A stretch of DNA of 64,000 nt from Pseudocercospora fijiensis CIRAD86 (taxonomy: Eukaryota; Ascomycota; Dothideomycetes; Mycosphaerellales; Mycosphaerellaceae): positions 10,245,894 to 10,309,893 of the forward strand of contig NW_006921532.1 in NCBI RefSeq assembly GCF_000340215.1. Reading direction: 5' to 3'. This document shows positions 10,631 to 25,466 of this stretch, in pieces. The position numbers were made by a program, and so were the translations under genes. The notes beneath the pieces are model-generated. The model had not been told where the DNA came from, did not search any database, and was given only the letters and a program-made list of their open reading frames with translations. Each line of letters starts with the position of its first letter. Position 1 is the first letter of the stretch.

Positions 10631-11384
10631 TAAGCGAGGCGAACCTTAACTATTACACTTATAATAGCCTTTACCTATAGAAACTAGAAGGACTGAGTTT
10701 TTTGAAAAGATATAATTAGTTAACACTTAAAGGCTGCTAAACCTAACTAATTTAGGCTAGTGAAACTACGATAGTAAATAATAACCCTTAGAAGCGGACA
10801 AACTCTCGAGAGCGGACATTACTAGGTCTTTTAAGAGTAGACGCAAAGAACTCGGTACGATATTACTTAGAGCGGAGGCAGTGCTGTAATACCCCGTATA
10901 CCTACCTATTATAGTAGGGAAGGTGCGCTCGTATTATAATTAGTCGATAGTCCTTAATTCTTGTAGTCTTATACCCCTTTACTTTATTATATATAAGGAT
11001 AGCGCAGTTAGAGTTAGACATTGTATTGTGTTAGAGGTAAGGTTTGACATAGTTATATAATTAGGTAGTTAAGTGTTTAATTTAGCGCGGACTAAGCGGC
11101 TTATTAGACCTGCTAAGTTAGTAGCAATAGAGGTTAAGACTAGGACAAAGACCGGCTACGAGGGCGCGGCCTTTAGAAGGGAAGCGTATATTAGGGCCAA
11201 AGAGGCTATACGTAATTAGTATATAACTAGGCCGAGTAAAGCTAGGGTCTTAATGCCTTAGGTAGGGCTTGGCGCTTAGCGTTAGGCTAACTCTCCTACC
11301 TTCCTCCCTCTCCTCCTAGATCTTTATCGAATACTACCTATACCTATTACTACCCTATCTACCTGCTAATATACCCTTCTTACA
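10631..11384 (+). repeat. LTR of chromovirus B2, second part
   Basis: It resumes TAAGCGAGGCG exactly where the first part stopped and is collinear with 18,790-19,541 (B1) and the reverse complement of 51,680-52,440 (B3). It ends CCCTTCTTACA at 11,384, keeping the CA end that is CTTATA in the other copies. That end is confirmed by B3, where the same border is found at both LTRs. Confidence 0.75.
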
Positions 11385-14300
11385 TATATCCTACGCGACG
11401 CGTTAGACTCGTTCGTTCTATTAGCAAAAGATTAGTATACGCTTAAACTATACGTCGATAATATCTAGGTCGTCGATAAGGCGTAGTATTTTAAACGCGA
11501 CGGTACCGAGACGACGCGCTATACTTGTCGCTTCCGCAAGAAGCAGGATTAGAAGGCTAATAAGTCGAAGAGTCGGCACTTTAATAAGAATAAAAAGAAG
11601 ATAGAGCCGGCGCGTAGTTGTCCTATAACAATAAAGGTTGTTAGTGTCTATAGTTAGAATAAGAAGACAGGCGAGGAAGAGGTAGTATCGTATCGCATTT
11701 AACGCGTTAGTCGCAAAGAACACTACTAAGATTACTAACTAGATAACTTTAATAATTTCCGACGGTACGGCGCGCTCTTAAGTATAGCTAGATATAAGAT
11801 CTACTATAGATACCGCCCTTCGTAGGTATACCGTTATTTAAAGGCATAATACGACCCGATCGCGTACTAGCGCTTTAAGGACGCCGGTAGCTTATTCTTG
11901 CGGAAATACAATATACTTAATTCTAGAAGGAACTTCCTTACTACGTATAAGTCTAGCAAACTCGGCGGCGCGTTACTCGCATAGCAAACTTAGTAAAGAG
12001 ACGTATTATAGTAGTGTAAACAGTATAAGTCAAATTTATATTATTGTCTCGACTATAGAGTAAGGTTGGAATTCTACTCGGCGGACCGTCGCGCCTGCGT
12101 ATCCGGACTCCGATTAACTAATAGATCGATACGTAATCGCGTCTAACTTATTAAATCGATAGCAATCGATAGAGGAAGATATTAGACTCGGTTACCTACG
12201 AATTCTTTACTAAAAGCTAGAATCTTAGGACTTTGAAGTTCTTCGCTTAAAGCGGTAGCGCCGTAGAGCCTTAGCTTCGAGCTAATAAGATAATTTAGAA
12301 GCTCCGGCAACAGCTCGGTCCGGCTTCTAGCGCGTTTTAGTAGGCCGAACACTAAAGTTTAGATTCTTTTGTTTTGATTTTAGTTTTCTATTATAACAAT
12401 TACTAATTTAACGCGATAGTTAGTTACAAATGCGAGATAGCATTAGTTAAAAGACAGATCGATAGCGAGATTACGTATAGCATCGTGTTTGCGTCTAAAA
12501 CCGGCCTAGAACTGCTCCGATAGTACTAAGTTATCGCTTTTATAGATGCTATATATAAGACTAATTCCCTAAGTTAGTATCTTTATACTATCTATATTAA
12601 GGACAAATATAGCATAATACGCGCGGTAGCTTATATGCTATCTCCTACTAATAATAGCGATATTGTCGCTGCCTTCCTTCGTATAATAAGGTACTAGTAT
12701 AGGTAGTCTCTAATCTATATACTAACAGACGACTCGGCTACTAAGCGACGAGCTATTCGAATAGCGTTTCCTACTACTAAACACCTCCTTTGCTACGTCT
12801 ACGTCTAGCGCACTATTAACCGTTACTTTAGTAGTAAAATCTACGCCGAGACGCGTCGCTATATTAAAGCCGCGGTTATCTATCGTTAGTCGCTCGAAGG
12901 CGCGAAAGAGTTACTATAAGCCGCTATTTCGAGCCTTCCTCGAAACGCCGACTACGAGAAGAACAAGCTATATTTAGAGGTAGAAATAGGCAAGGATATA
13001 GCGTTATAGGCAAACTACTTTCGTATATTTAATATACTACCGATTGTCGAGCAAAACAAGGATACTAATATAAATAAGAGCTTCTACGCGTGCCTTAAAT
13101 TAGACGAGAAGTCGCCTATAGCGGCGGACTATTTACTAGTTAGCGTTATAATATACGTATTCTAAGAAGTCGCTAATAAAGACCTCTACTCTTTCCTTAT
13201 CGAGCGCCGCTAGACCGTTAATATATATTCTCTTACTTACAGAGACGACGACGAGCTTAGAGAATACCTTCTATGCCTACCGTAGCCTATATAGCGTAAG
13301 GTTAGCGCTAAGATTAATCGCGCTAACGATTCTACGGTATTCTACGATCCTATCGCCCTTACCGAGTGCGACGCGTCTAGTCTACTAACCTACGACTATC
13401 GCTTCTTTAGGCAATAGCGCGTCCTTTGCTCCTACCTTTAGTTTTATTATATTTAGCTCTACCGTACCCTTATTAAAGAGCGTTACTAGCATTACTAGAT
13501 TAGCATATTTAAAGGGCGTAGACTCGAGATCTACGAGACTCTAATAAAGGCCGACAACCTTACTTTATAAGCCGATATAACCGCGACGGCGACGGCGACG
13601 GCGGCTATTGTTAACGATAGCTATCGTCTCGAGATCCGTAAAACAATAAACGACTATTACGAGATAATCTTTAAATTAGAGCGCAAGTGCGACAAAGAAG
13701 GCCTTAACGACGACGACATTAAGCGCGCTACTATAATACGAGACGCCGTCCGTATCTTCTACGAAGTAGGCAATAATATAAGGCGCTAGTTTACCGAGTT
13801 GTTTATACGCGCTTTTAATAAATAACGACCTAACCGCGAGGTTGCGCTATCTTCTACGAAGCTAGTGCTATTATAAGCGCTATTACCTAACAATATAATA
13901 TCGCAATATTATTACCCTCTTAATCTACCGCCGGTAGACGCGATATAGAGCAAGAGCCGGAAGCGTAAGAGGTCCGAGAAAGAGGTAGAACTATTATAGG
14001 TACTATTAGGAATACTATAAGCGACAAATACGCGTGTTTTTAGTCCTAAGCCGCGGCCGGCGGTTCTAGTTGGTACTAACGCGTGTTCCGCGTCGCTTAC
14101 TACTACTAGCGCGGTAGTAAGCGGTACAGATACTACCGCGGTAGTAACTTATAGTCCTTACATATCTCTACCGATACTACCGGCGACAAATAGGTAGTAA
14201 TACGCGCCTCCGAGCGCGATAATAGTCTATAGCGGTATGCCTTATACACTACCGCCCTCTAATATATATTAACGCTATTAAAATAGTAGTAAAATAGCAA

Positions 14301-14650
14301 TAATCGCTAACTATACCTTAAATTTTGCTATATCGCTATTTTGCTAACAAACTTTAGCTTTATTTTTAGTAATATACCTAGTATCTATTAGTAGAGATTG
14401 CGGGGTCGTTAAAGCAGTATAAATCCTACCAAATTCGCTATTAAATACTATACGCTGCCCTCTTGCTATCGATACTTAGTATACGAGCGGAAATCGTACT
14501 ACTACTACTACTACTCCCCTTATACCGTCGACCTAGTAATAGCGACGCGCGCCGAGGACGAGATTACGTTTTCTATAGTTACGTACACTACGGCGCGGAC
14601 TTCTATATCTTACCGAGTCCGTTACGGAAGGCCCGCGCTATATAGGCCTA
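11385..14650 (+). mobile_element. Mutator-like (MULE) DNA transposon remnant, RIP-degraded
   Basis: The plus strand carries one long broken frame. Near 11,590-11,740 it reads NKKKIEPARSCPITIKV and a downstream H-rich segment, like the N-terminal zinc-binding part of MULE transposases. Near 12,530-12,800 it reads FIDAIYKTNSLS, then a conserved block ending in ILTDDSATKRRAIRIAFPTT and HLLCYVYV. That order (DxTYKTN, TD, FP, HLLC) is the MULE core. A charged and then Pro/Ser-rich C-terminus runs to about 14,280. Stops are mostly TAG or TAA at Trp and Gln positions. Terminal inverted repeats were not found, so the borders are approximate. Confidence 0.7.
11500..14280 (+). pseudogene. MULE transposase, broken by RIP
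   Basis: This is the transposase frame of the element. Members of the family cut and paste DNA with a DDE catalytic triad. The first Asp is in FIDAIYKTN near 12,540 and the second probably in LTDD near 12,725. The third acidic residue was not placed with certainty. Dozens of in-frame TAG and TAA codons make it inactive. Confidence 0.65.
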
Positions 14651-14921
14651 TACCGTATATATAGTATTATATTCGGTCCCAATATACGACGACCTCGGAT
14701 TTAGTCCCGGACGCGATAGGGGCCCTATATTGTACACGCTATACGATTGCATCTATGTTTCGGGCCATTTAGACGTGTTTTAGGATAGGTTTTTGTCCGT
14801 AGCCGGCACGTAGCCGGCAAACTAGTCTGTACACTAGTTACTTAGCAAACCAAACTAAACTAAACTAGAATTTCGGCTTGGCAAACCAAACTAACCTAAC
14901 CTAGACTACTGCGGGGTCTAG
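14281..14921. other. Non-coding stretch between MULE remnant and chromovirus B1
   Basis: I see no coding signal here. It is AT-rich and RIP-like. At 14,843-14,904 two imperfect copies of a CAAACCAAACTAAAC-type sequence lie close together. It probably holds the MULE 3' end and degraded junk. The short open frame at 14,463-14,645 has no recognisable content. Confidence 0.4.
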
Positions 14922-14939
14922 CCCCTCTATAACCTTAGT

Positions 14940-17900
14940 AAACGAGAGCTTACTATACTATGTAAGTACCTAGATAAGAACCTAGCTAATAGTCGAATTT
15001 AGTATAGTAAGAGCCCTACTAGTATACCTATCCTATTCGTACTAAAGAAGGATAGTAGCCTACGCCTATATATCGATTATCGGGGGCTTAATACTATTAC
15101 TATTAAGGACCGCTGTCTACTTCCGCTTATTAATAAGACCCTCGATTGCCTATCTAGCGCCTATTTCTATACTATATTAGACATTAAAAACGCCTATTAT
15201 CGTATCTATATTCGTAAGGGCGATAAATAGAAGACGGCCTTCCGTACTCGCTATAGCTATTTTAAGTACTTAGTTATACTATTCGGGCTAGCTAATGCCC
15301 CTATAACATTTTAGTCCTATATTAATCGAGCCCTATCCGGCCTATTAGATTATCTCTATGTGGTTTACCTAGACGATATCCTAGTCTATATATACTTACC
15401 TAATAGTGCGGAATATTAGGCCGCCGTATATAAGGTACTCGACCGCCTATAGGCCTATAGCTTGTATTACAAGCCTTCTAAATACACCTTCGCTACTAAG
15501 GAGGTAGCCTTCCTTAGCTTTATCGTATTAACTAATAGTGTTAATACTAATCCTAATCAGATTAAGACTATTACTAAGTAGCTAATACCTACTAGTATTA
15601 AGGAACTTTAGTTATTCCTCGGCTTCGCTAACTTCTACCGTCGGTTTATTAAGGGCTATTTGAGGCATATAATGCTACTAACTAAGCTTACTAAAACTAA
15701 GGCTAACCTATCTAGAGAATTCAATTAGACTAATAAAGCGTAAGCCGCTTTTAATAGGTTAAAGAAGCGATTTACTAAAGTCCCCTTATTATACTACTTC
15801 GTAGTAAGCAAACTAATCCGTATTAAGACTAACGCTTTACAGTTCGCTATATTAGCTATTATATCCTAACAATCGGATAAAGACTATTATTAGCACCCGA
15901 TTACCTTCTTCTTAAGGAAGATAATTAATATAGAACGTCGCTACGAGACCTACGAACAAGAATTACTAGCTATTGTTAAGGCCTTTAAGTATTAGAGGCA
16001 CTACCTCGATAGGGCTTAATATACGATATAGGTCTATATAGACTATAACAACCTCCGTAGTATTACTAAGGTTACTAGGGTTATAGGTCGATAGGCTAGA
16101 TAGGCCGTCTACCTCGCTAGGTTCGATTTTAATATATTATACTAGCTAGGCGTAAGTAACCCTACCGATAGCCTATCGAGGCGACCTAATTACGATAGCG
16201 AGACTTAGCAATCTATTAATTTATTGTTTCTAACCCTATAGTATAAGATTGCTATAGCCCGTATTATTAATAAGTAAGCGTAGGATAAGCGGACTTCCGG
16301 ACCCCGTAGCGGTAACAAATACTATAGCGGAGTTGTCGTTCTTCTAGTATACGTTAAAAGAAAGGACGTAGATCGCTCGAGCTATAATAACTCGATTAAA
16401 GACATTGCTATCTATAGTAATAGCCTATATAGCGATAGCACTATAGAAGAGGTTATAGTAGTTCCGGCTACTAGTACTATTAGATATATATAATACGTAC
16501 CTCGTTTAATAGCAAGGGTGCTATTAACTAACTTTACGAATAGGGATAGTTAATCGTTTATAGATAAGCTATTATATACTTAGTAGAGGGGCGCCTTTGC
16601 TATCGAGTATATTAATAGGCTTATAAGTAGACGGGCGACTCGATCTAGTAAGAGTAATAGTTAGTCGATCGACGACAAGGGTTACTTAAGGTTTAAGGGC
16701 AGATACTATGTCTCCGCTAAACAATCGATTAGATAAGAGCTTTTAAAGAGGCACTATAATAGTAAGCTCGCTAGTTACTATAGTATAGAGAGGTCGTATA
16801 AGTTACTATCGCGTATATACTACTAGCTAAATAGTAAGCGGTATATAAAGGAGTATATACAGACCTATATAGTATACTAGCGAGTTAAAGCACCGAAGCA
16901 CTTGCTATTCGGCGAGCTGTCTTCGCTTCCTGTTCTAAAGAAGCTATTTGTAGAGCTTATAATAGACTTTATTATAGGCCTTCCGCCTACTAAGTATAGG
17001 GGCAGTAAGGACGTATATAATACTATCCTTATTATAGTAGATCGATTTACTAAAGGCGCTCGATATATCTCGGCGCGTAAGGATTAGACTACTATTAATA
17101 TAGCAGAGGCGCTATAGACTAATATCTTCTATACCTATTAGGGAACCCCTAAGGGGATAGTTTCCGACCGAGGCTCGATATTTATATCTTACTATTAGAG
17201 TAAGATATGCCTATAGCTAAGACTTAAGTATCGGCTATCTACGGCCTTCTATCTATAGACAGATAGCTAGACCGAGAGGCAGAATGCTACCCTATAATAG
17301 TACCTGCGTAGTTATATTAATAAGAACCCCGAGGATTAGGTTAACCTCCTATAACCTATAGAATTCGTATATAATAATAGTGTACACTTATTAACTAAGG
17401 TCTTACTATATATAGCTATAATAGGCTAAAATGCTGCCTTACTATAAGGTCTATTTACCTCGCTCGAGGCCGAGCGTAAGGAAAGGGAAGCGTATTAAGT
17501 ATCAACCCCTAAGACACTAGCGGCTATTAAGAGGGTTTAAAAGATGCGAGAAATTCACGCTAAGATAGCTAATAAACTAGCAAAGGCCTAGGCCTATTAG
17601 AAGGCCTATTATAATAAACACTATACGCTAATAACCTATAAGTAAGGCGATATAGTTATACTTAGTACGAAGAACCTCCGTATCCGTAAACACCTATCCC
17701 CTAATAGCAAAACAAGGCCTAAGCTCGCACTAAGATACATTAGCCTATTCCGCGTTCGAGAAGTTAAGGGCTCTTCCGCATAGGCCTATTAATTATAGCT
17801 TCCCCCTTATTATACTATCTACGATACCTTCTATATATCTCTTCTTAAACTATACTATTAGCGCGAAGGTAATAAAGCGCCTGCTAAGTTAGAAGAAGTC

Positions 17901-18123
17901 TTAGCCGATAGTAAAGAGCTATAGTCTATAGAACGTATCCTAAAGCACTAAACTAGATAGGGCAAGAAGGAATACCTATTAAGGTAGCAAGGCTATTTAC
18001 CTAAATAGGACTCGTAGGAAGATAAAGGCTCTTTTAAAGATATAACTAAGTTGCTAGACGAGTATTAGACTAGCGTAAAGAATAAGAAGAAGGCTAAGAG
18101 CCTATAATATCGCTAGGGGGCAA
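14940..18123 (+). pseudogene. pol remnant of chromovirus B1 (RT-RNaseH-IN-chromodomain)
   Basis: Reverse transcriptase is at 15,050-15,400: LRLYIDYRGLN, FGLANAPITF and an intact YLDDIL active site. The RNase H region is at about 15,830-16,200. The integrase core lies around 16,900-17,200 (IDFIIGLPPTKY, IVDRFTKGARYI, VSDRGSIF), including an open 61-codon piece at 16,902-17,087. A chromodomain at 17,900-18,040 reads KKEYLLR, stop, GYLPK, stop, DS, stop. Breaks are TAG and TAA at expected Trp and Gln codons. The element is related to copies B2 and B3 and clearly different from element A. Confidence 0.8.
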
Positions 18124-19541
18124 TGCTACCCCCGGGGTACTAGTAGCTAACTAATTAGAAGACCGGCAACCTAGGATAATAAAACTATACTACTATTGTA
18201 AACGCGCACTAAGCGTTAATAAGCGCGCTATAGCGCGTTAACTAATCGCCTGCTCTTTTAAGGATTCTACCTCTTTACTAACGCGCCCTATAAGGCCCTT
18301 CTTCTAGTATTTAGGTCCCCCTCTTATTCCTTTATTCTATCGAGGCCCTAAGGCCTAGGCGGTCGGCGGGGATACGCGCGCGCGTATGCGAATAACGGTA
18401 ATAAAGGTAATAGTGTCGTACTACGAGCTAGTAGTATACTAATAGCCGATACGGCTATATTAGTAACGATATTACTAAGTGTATTACTAGTCGAAGAAGG
18501 GAATTAGAAGAAGATAAAGTTAGCGCTAAGACGGCTAGCGCCGCTATTATTAACATTACCTACTATTATTACTACGCCGTAGGTATAACCTTACCTATAC
18601 TACGAGCCTAAAGTACTATACTAACTAAGTTAAAAGATTAAACCTGCTAAGGGTTTAATTAAAACTTTAAGCTACTTAAAAGATTAAGCGACTAATAGAC
18701 TAACTAAGGGCAAAACTATAGAGCTAAGCTAGCTAGGGTCGATTTTGCGGATAATAGGTTACTCTTTAATCTTTCCGACCCTTTAAGCGAGGCGAACCTT
18801 AACTATTGCACTTATAATAGCCTTTACTTATAGAAACTAGACGAACTGTGTTTTTAAAAAAATAAGATAAGATTGACATTTAAAGGCTACTAAACCTAAC
18901 TAATTAGGGCTAGTAAAACTACGATAGTAAATAATAGTCCTCGTAATAATAAGAACAATCCCTCGGAGCGGACATTTCTAGGTCTTTTAAGAGTAGACGC
19001 AAAAAACTCGATACGAGTTATACGACATTACTTAGAACGGAGGCAGTGCTATAATACCTCGTACGCCTACCTATTATAGTAGGGAAGGCGCGCTCGTATT
19101 ATAATTAGTCGATAGTCCTTAATTCTCGTAGTTATATATTACTTTATTATATATAAGAATAGCGTAGTTAGAGTTAGATATTATATTAGAAGGTGAGGTT
19201 TAATATAGTTATATAATTAGGTAGTTAAGTATTTAATTTAGCGCGGCTAAGTAGCTTATTAGATTTGCTAAGTTAGTAGTAATAGAGGTTAAGATTAGAA
19301 TATAGACCAGCTACGAGGGCGCGGCCTTTAGAAGGGAAGCGTATATTAGGACTAAAGAGGTTACACGTAATTAGTATATAACTAGGCTCGAGTGTAGCTA
19401 GGGTCTTAATGCCTTAGGCAGGGCTTGGCGCTTAGTAATAGGCTAACTCTCCTACCTTCCTCCCTCTCCTCCTAGATCCTTATTAAATACTACTTGTACC
19501 TACTACTACCCTATCTACCTGCTAATATAACCCTTCTTATA
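18124..19541 (+). repeat. 3' LTR of chromovirus B1
   Basis: It begins TGCTACCCCCGGGG right after the purine-rich AGGGGGCAA and ends CCCTTCTTATA, about 1.4 kb. It matches B2 (3,073-3,636 plus 10,631-11,384) and B3 (51,680-53,079). A GC-rich insertion-like difference near 18,380-18,460 sets it apart from B2. The start is inferred; the end is well supported. Confidence 0.6.
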
Positions 19542-21096
<1,555 letters not shown>

Positions 21097-21586
21097 TATC
21101 GGAGCATTCGTGTTAAAGGGGACCAGCGCATTACAATGCAATACGGTATAGCGTACACTACTAGTCCACTACCGTTATGATACTCTCCTCTCCTGAGACA
21201 CGCGCACGCCCACATCGCCCACGCTGCTGCTGATGCACCGCTGGTCGCTGAGCAGATTGAGCCTGTCGCGGTCGCGGTCGCGGCTCAGCCAAGCACTGTG
21301 TGGTCAGGCAAGGCAAGGCGAGACAAGGCAAGGCAAGGCAAGGCAAGGCAAGGCAGGCAGGCCAATCGTGTCTCGTTCGCCGGCAGTCGAGCTGTCGTTG
21401 TCGCTGCGCCCATCGACACTCATCTCGCAGCGGCCCAGTCGCCAGTCGCGAGCCTCCACGCTTCCACGCTTCATGTATGGGCGCGCACGACATCAACGGT
21501 CTCCCTGCACGTTTCAGCACGCTCGACATTCGATTTACCGGTTTTAGAAGCAGCACAGAACTTCCGTGCATACTACGTGCGGCATA
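21097..21586. other. Upstream region of the KIN1-like gene
   Basis: Composition returns to normal within a few bases of the TA at 21,097-21,098. The region holds a GGCAA repeat and no gene I can support. The open frames here on both strands have no family features and overlap the kinase gene. Confidence 0.5.
21306..21361 (+). repeat. (GGCAA)n-type repeat
   Basis: A run of AGGCA/GGCAA units with a few changes lies about 230 bp upstream of the kinase ATG. It makes several spurious overlapping open frames rich in Arg and Gln. Confidence 0.85.
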
Positions 21587-24500
21587 ATGAGCGCGGCTGT
21601 TCAGCGCACGCCGAGCACCAGGCGTCAGCCTGCATCTTACACCACCCCGACTGCGAACACTCCCGAACGAGACCGCGTGCACCGCTCCCAGTCCACATCC
21701 CAACGCCCGGCTGCCCCTTCTTCTCCCCGCCGTTCAATGTCCACATCGCAGGCGCCACCGACTTCCGCGTCCCACACCCGTCAGCCCTCGGGCAACCTCG
21801 AAAAGGTCGCCCGCCATGACTTTGAGCAGTCCAATGTTGCGCGCCCCAGCAGCAACAGCACTTCGCAGCGGAGAAGCGACTCGCGCGACCCTCCCGTGAA
21901 TGGCAACGGCGCGCATCCGCCGCGCGGGGACTCAATGCGAGCTTCACAGAACCATGCGCGCACTCAGTCGCGCTACAATGACCAGCCCACTCCTGCTCCT
22001 AGCGGCACTGCGGGAGAGGGTCGGCCAAATACCACAAACCTCAGGAGGCGGACTACCATAGATGCGCAGACTGGCCATTGGGAATTGGGCAAGACAGTGG
22101 GTGCAGGGAGCATGGGCAAGGTGAAACTCGCCAGGAACAAGGAGACTGGCGAGCAGGTTGCTGTGAAGATCGTGCCCAGGCTGAGCACCGACAGTGAGCA
22201 CCGCACACAACAAGAACGAGAAAGGGCAGATCACAGCAAGGAGGTTCGGACGGCGAGAGAAGCGGCCATTGTTACCCTGGTCGATCATCCTTATATTTGC
22301 GGCATGCGTGATGTCGTACGGACCAACTACCACTGGTATATGCTATTCGAATATGTCAATGGAGGCCAGATGCTGGATTATATAATTAGCCATGGAAGGC
22401 TGAAGGAGAAACAAGCTCGAAAGTTTGGCCGCCAAATTGCAAGCGCGCTGGACTACTGCCACCGGAACAGCATCGTTCACCGAGACCTGAAGATCGAGAA
22501 CATCCTTATCAGTAAGACTGGAGACATTAAGATCATTGATTTCGGTCTTTCCAACCTCTTCAGCCCACGGAACACACTGAAGACATTTTGCGGCAGCTTA
22601 TATTTTGCCGCTCCCGAATTGCTTCAGGCGAAGCAATACACGGGTCCAGAAGTCGATGTTTGGAGTTTTGGAATTGTGTTATATGTTTTGGTTTGCGGCA
22701 AGGTGCCTTTTGACGATCAGAGCATGCCACAACTGCATGCCAAGATCAAGAAGGGCGTGGTGGAATATCCTCCGTGGCTGAGTCCTGGTAAGACGTCTCC
22801 TGAGACGAGAGAAACATACCTTCACTGACTTGCAATAGAATGCCGAGGGCTCATTGCACGCATGCTGACTACTAATCCTAGCGAGCGTGCAACGCTACAG
22901 GAGATCATGACGCATCCCTGGATGACAAAAGGTTACAATGGCCCGCCAGACAACTACTTGCCATTGCGAAAGCCAATTACACTGCCACTGGATCAAGCAG
23001 TGGTCGAAAAGATGACTGGATTCGACTTTGGCGATGCCGAATATATCTCCACTCAACTCACTAAGGTCATCGAGTCTGACGACTATCAGCGAGCCATTCG
23101 TCTTCAGGAAAGGCGGAGCCAAATGCCACCTCAAGACACCGATCAGAAACGAGGCGTGTTTGGCTTTTACAAGCGCAGGAGTAGCACTACTAGTAGAGAC
23201 ACTCTGAACACACCCTCGACTGAAGCGATCCAATTGGGCACCGACCCGATCAACGCCTTCCATCCTCTGATCTCGGTCTATTACCTGGCGATGGAGAAAC
23301 AGGAGCGTGAAGCAAGGGAGAAGAATCCTGGTGCGCTTGCGCTGCCGACATCACCCGGCGAGAAACCACTTGAGATCCCCGGCTTAGCAGCTCCAGAGGC
23401 TGCTTATACCAATACGAATGCCTACGAGATGGCAGGCGAGAAACCCACAGGCGGTCGATCACGGCCACGAGCACGCACGCACGGCGAGGATGAAGTTACA
23501 AATGACATGCAGAATCTCAAAGTCACGAACACTACCCAGTCCGGCAACCCGGTGATCGTCGAACCTGAACAGAAACCTGCGCATGGCCGCAAAGAAAGCG
23601 TGGCTGGCGGCTTACTGAGACGATTCAGCAAGCGGGATAAGAGCGAGAAACCAAGTCACCCTCCCTCATCGCTTGATAGATACAACGCAGAGAGTCCGAG
23701 GAAGAGTTTTAGTATGCGGCGAACCCGAGACTCAAGTCGAACAAGGGAAGAGACCAAAGACACGAGACCTGAGACAGCCGCGAGCAAACAGACCCAGCAA
23801 AGTGAGCTCCTATCACCGCCAGTCACAGATGCTACAAATGTTCCCAGGAAGCGTTCTCATGGACTTGGACGTTCTATCAGTGTCAATTCAAGCGACGTAC
23901 GGAGACGCTTGACAAGGAGAGGCGTTTCTGAAGGTTCATCAATGCGGCCGCCACTTACATCCGCAGGCAGTACTGATCGAGCGCCACGGGTATCATTTGA
24001 CCAAGGAAGCAGCATTAAGGAAACAATGTCGGATGTGGAAGGACCATCGAAGCCGGCCAATACTTTCGCCAATCGAGCACGATCTATGGGACACGCTCGC
24101 AAGGAGAGCATGCAACTTCGACGTGCACGCCGCGAGCAAGCGCGGACAGAAGGCGTACCGGAAGAGACGGACCAAGAGATGCTTGGCGAGCAAGAGACGA
24201 AAGACAGTGGCTCCGGAAGCCCTTCTGGTATGAAGCCTGTCTACCTCAAAGGACTTTTCAGCGTCAGCACGACCAGCAGTAAACCACTCAATGTCATTCG
24301 AAACGATATCATTCGTGTTCTGAAAGAGTCTGGCGTGGAGTATCGGGAGATTAAGGGTGGCTTCAGCTGCAAGCATTCGCCAAGCATTATGACAAAACCT
24401 GGTCCTGAGGAGACAATACCTTCGGGTGCTCAGCCTTTAGCACCGCCAGACCTGCAGCACAGACGGAAGATTAGCTTCGGCGGGTTTCGAACAAATCCTG

Positions 24501-24784
24501 ACGATCCAAAGACGCCAAAGCACAAGCCTTCCTTCAATGGCTCCGGTGAGGAATCTGAAGAAGATCCGCCGACAAGCAATCCTCGACAGATCGAGAGGGC
24601 AGCTGGCGAAACGAGCACACATGTCCAATCTGACATGGGAGGACAGATGACGCTACGGTTCGAGATCTTCATCGTCAAAGTACCGCTGCTCAGCTTGCAC
24701 GGCATTCAGTTCAAGAAAGTCGATGGAGGGACCTGGCAGTACAAGAACATGGCGCAAAAGATTTTGAACGAGCTTCGGCTGTAA
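21587..24784 (+). CDS. kin1: KIN1/Par-1-type serine/threonine kinase with C-terminal KA1 domain
   Basis: Exon 1 is 21,587-22,787 and exon 2 is 22,839-24,784, joined over a 51-nt GTAAGA-TAG intron, giving 1,048 residues. The N-terminal ~160 residues are Ser/Pro/Arg-rich. The kinase domain spans about 165-429: glycine loop near 172-179 (GAGSMGKV), HRDLKIEN with catalytic Asp at 300, DFG at 318-320, activation loop with LKTFCGS, and APE. A long disordered middle follows. The last ~45 residues ([20 protein letters not shown]) fit a KA1 membrane/lipid-binding domain. Family members act at the cell cortex in polarity and exocytosis. The ATG at 21,587 is chosen as the first in frame; an upstream GTG is not a fungal start. 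The order of domains and the length fit fungal KIN1. It sits 0.5 kb from the RIP block yet is intact. Confidence 0.9.
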
Positions 24785-25057
24785 AACTGTAAGAATGGTT
24801 CGATACAGCAGAAGCTGGACTATCTGCTTACTTCGATGAAGAGAGACCACGATGCGAACCAACACTGCGACCTTTTGTAGCGTACTCTCTTGACATTACT
24901 GGGCTGTTCTGCTGGGCCTTTTCTCCTTGTGTTTATCATGCATCTTACGAGGAGCGAGGCATGGCGGTACTCTTACAAAGACGCAAGGCGTTTGGCCAAA
25001 TCAAGAGGAGTTGTTGAGCGAGCAAGGCAGAAATGCGGATTATGTATGCCGACACGG

Positions 25058-25098
<41 letters not shown>

Positions 25099-25466
25099 GA
25101 TGGATTTTGGAAAGTCGGAATTGAGGCTACTGTGCGAGATAGATAGCTCTTCGGGATGGGATGGGTGGAACCAATTCGATATGTGGAAGATATTTTGTGT
25201 CATCGTTGCAGTGAATCTTTGTCTGCCTCGGAAACGCGGGTCTCACACGTGCCGCGTGTCCGTGTCCACCGTCTCCAACATCACTAAGCGCTTCCCAGCT
25301 TCTTCAAGGCAGGTTCAAACCGTACTGCCTACGCCGCCTTGCATCTTCGCACGGATCTACGACCATGGACTGTCTCTGCTACAGTAGGCTTCCAGATCTG
25401 ATGGGTATTGCAGGGGGTATGTAGCCACTGAATGGACCGAATAGCCACTATACTAGTGAAAGCCTA
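24785..25466. other. 3' flank of the kinase gene
   Basis: This is normal-composition sequence with a CTG repeat. A 165-codon plus-strand open frame (24,890-25,387) crosses the repeat and shows no family features. I see no gene. It probably includes the kinase 3' UTR. RIP-like composition starts at about 25,440. Confidence 0.5.
25059..25097 (+). repeat. (CTG)13 microsatellite
   Basis: Thirteen perfect CTG units lie about 275 bp downstream of the kinase stop. They give poly-Leu or poly-Ala in spurious frames. Confidence 0.95.

Larger units (their letters stand above)
14922..19541 (+). mobile_element. Chromovirus B1: 5'-truncated Ty3/Gypsy element, RIP-degraded
   Basis: Similarity to the minus-strand copy B3 begins at about 14,922, just before the reverse transcriptase, so gag, protease and the 5' LTR are missing. 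It keeps reverse transcriptase, RNase H, integrase, chromodomain and a 3' LTR that ends at 19,541. The LTR end abuts the interior of pogo-like element D2, which suggests B1 inserted there. No intact target duplication can be shown, because the left end is gone. Confidence 0.75.

Noticed and set aside
11448..11723. 91-codon minus-strand frame with many Leu and Ile
   Set aside because: It is a shadow of the MULE transposase N-terminal region on the other strand.
21161..21819. Several overlapping open frames on both strands upstream of the kinase
   Set aside because: They arise from the GGCAA repeat and GC-rich sequence and have no domain features.
25310..25325. GGTTCAAACC resembling a tRNA B-box
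   Set aside because: No matching A-box, acceptor stem or cloverleaf could be built around it.
24890..25387. 165-codon plus-strand frame after the kinase
   Set aside because: It is created by the CTG repeat and lies in the likely 3' UTR; the content is not protein-like.
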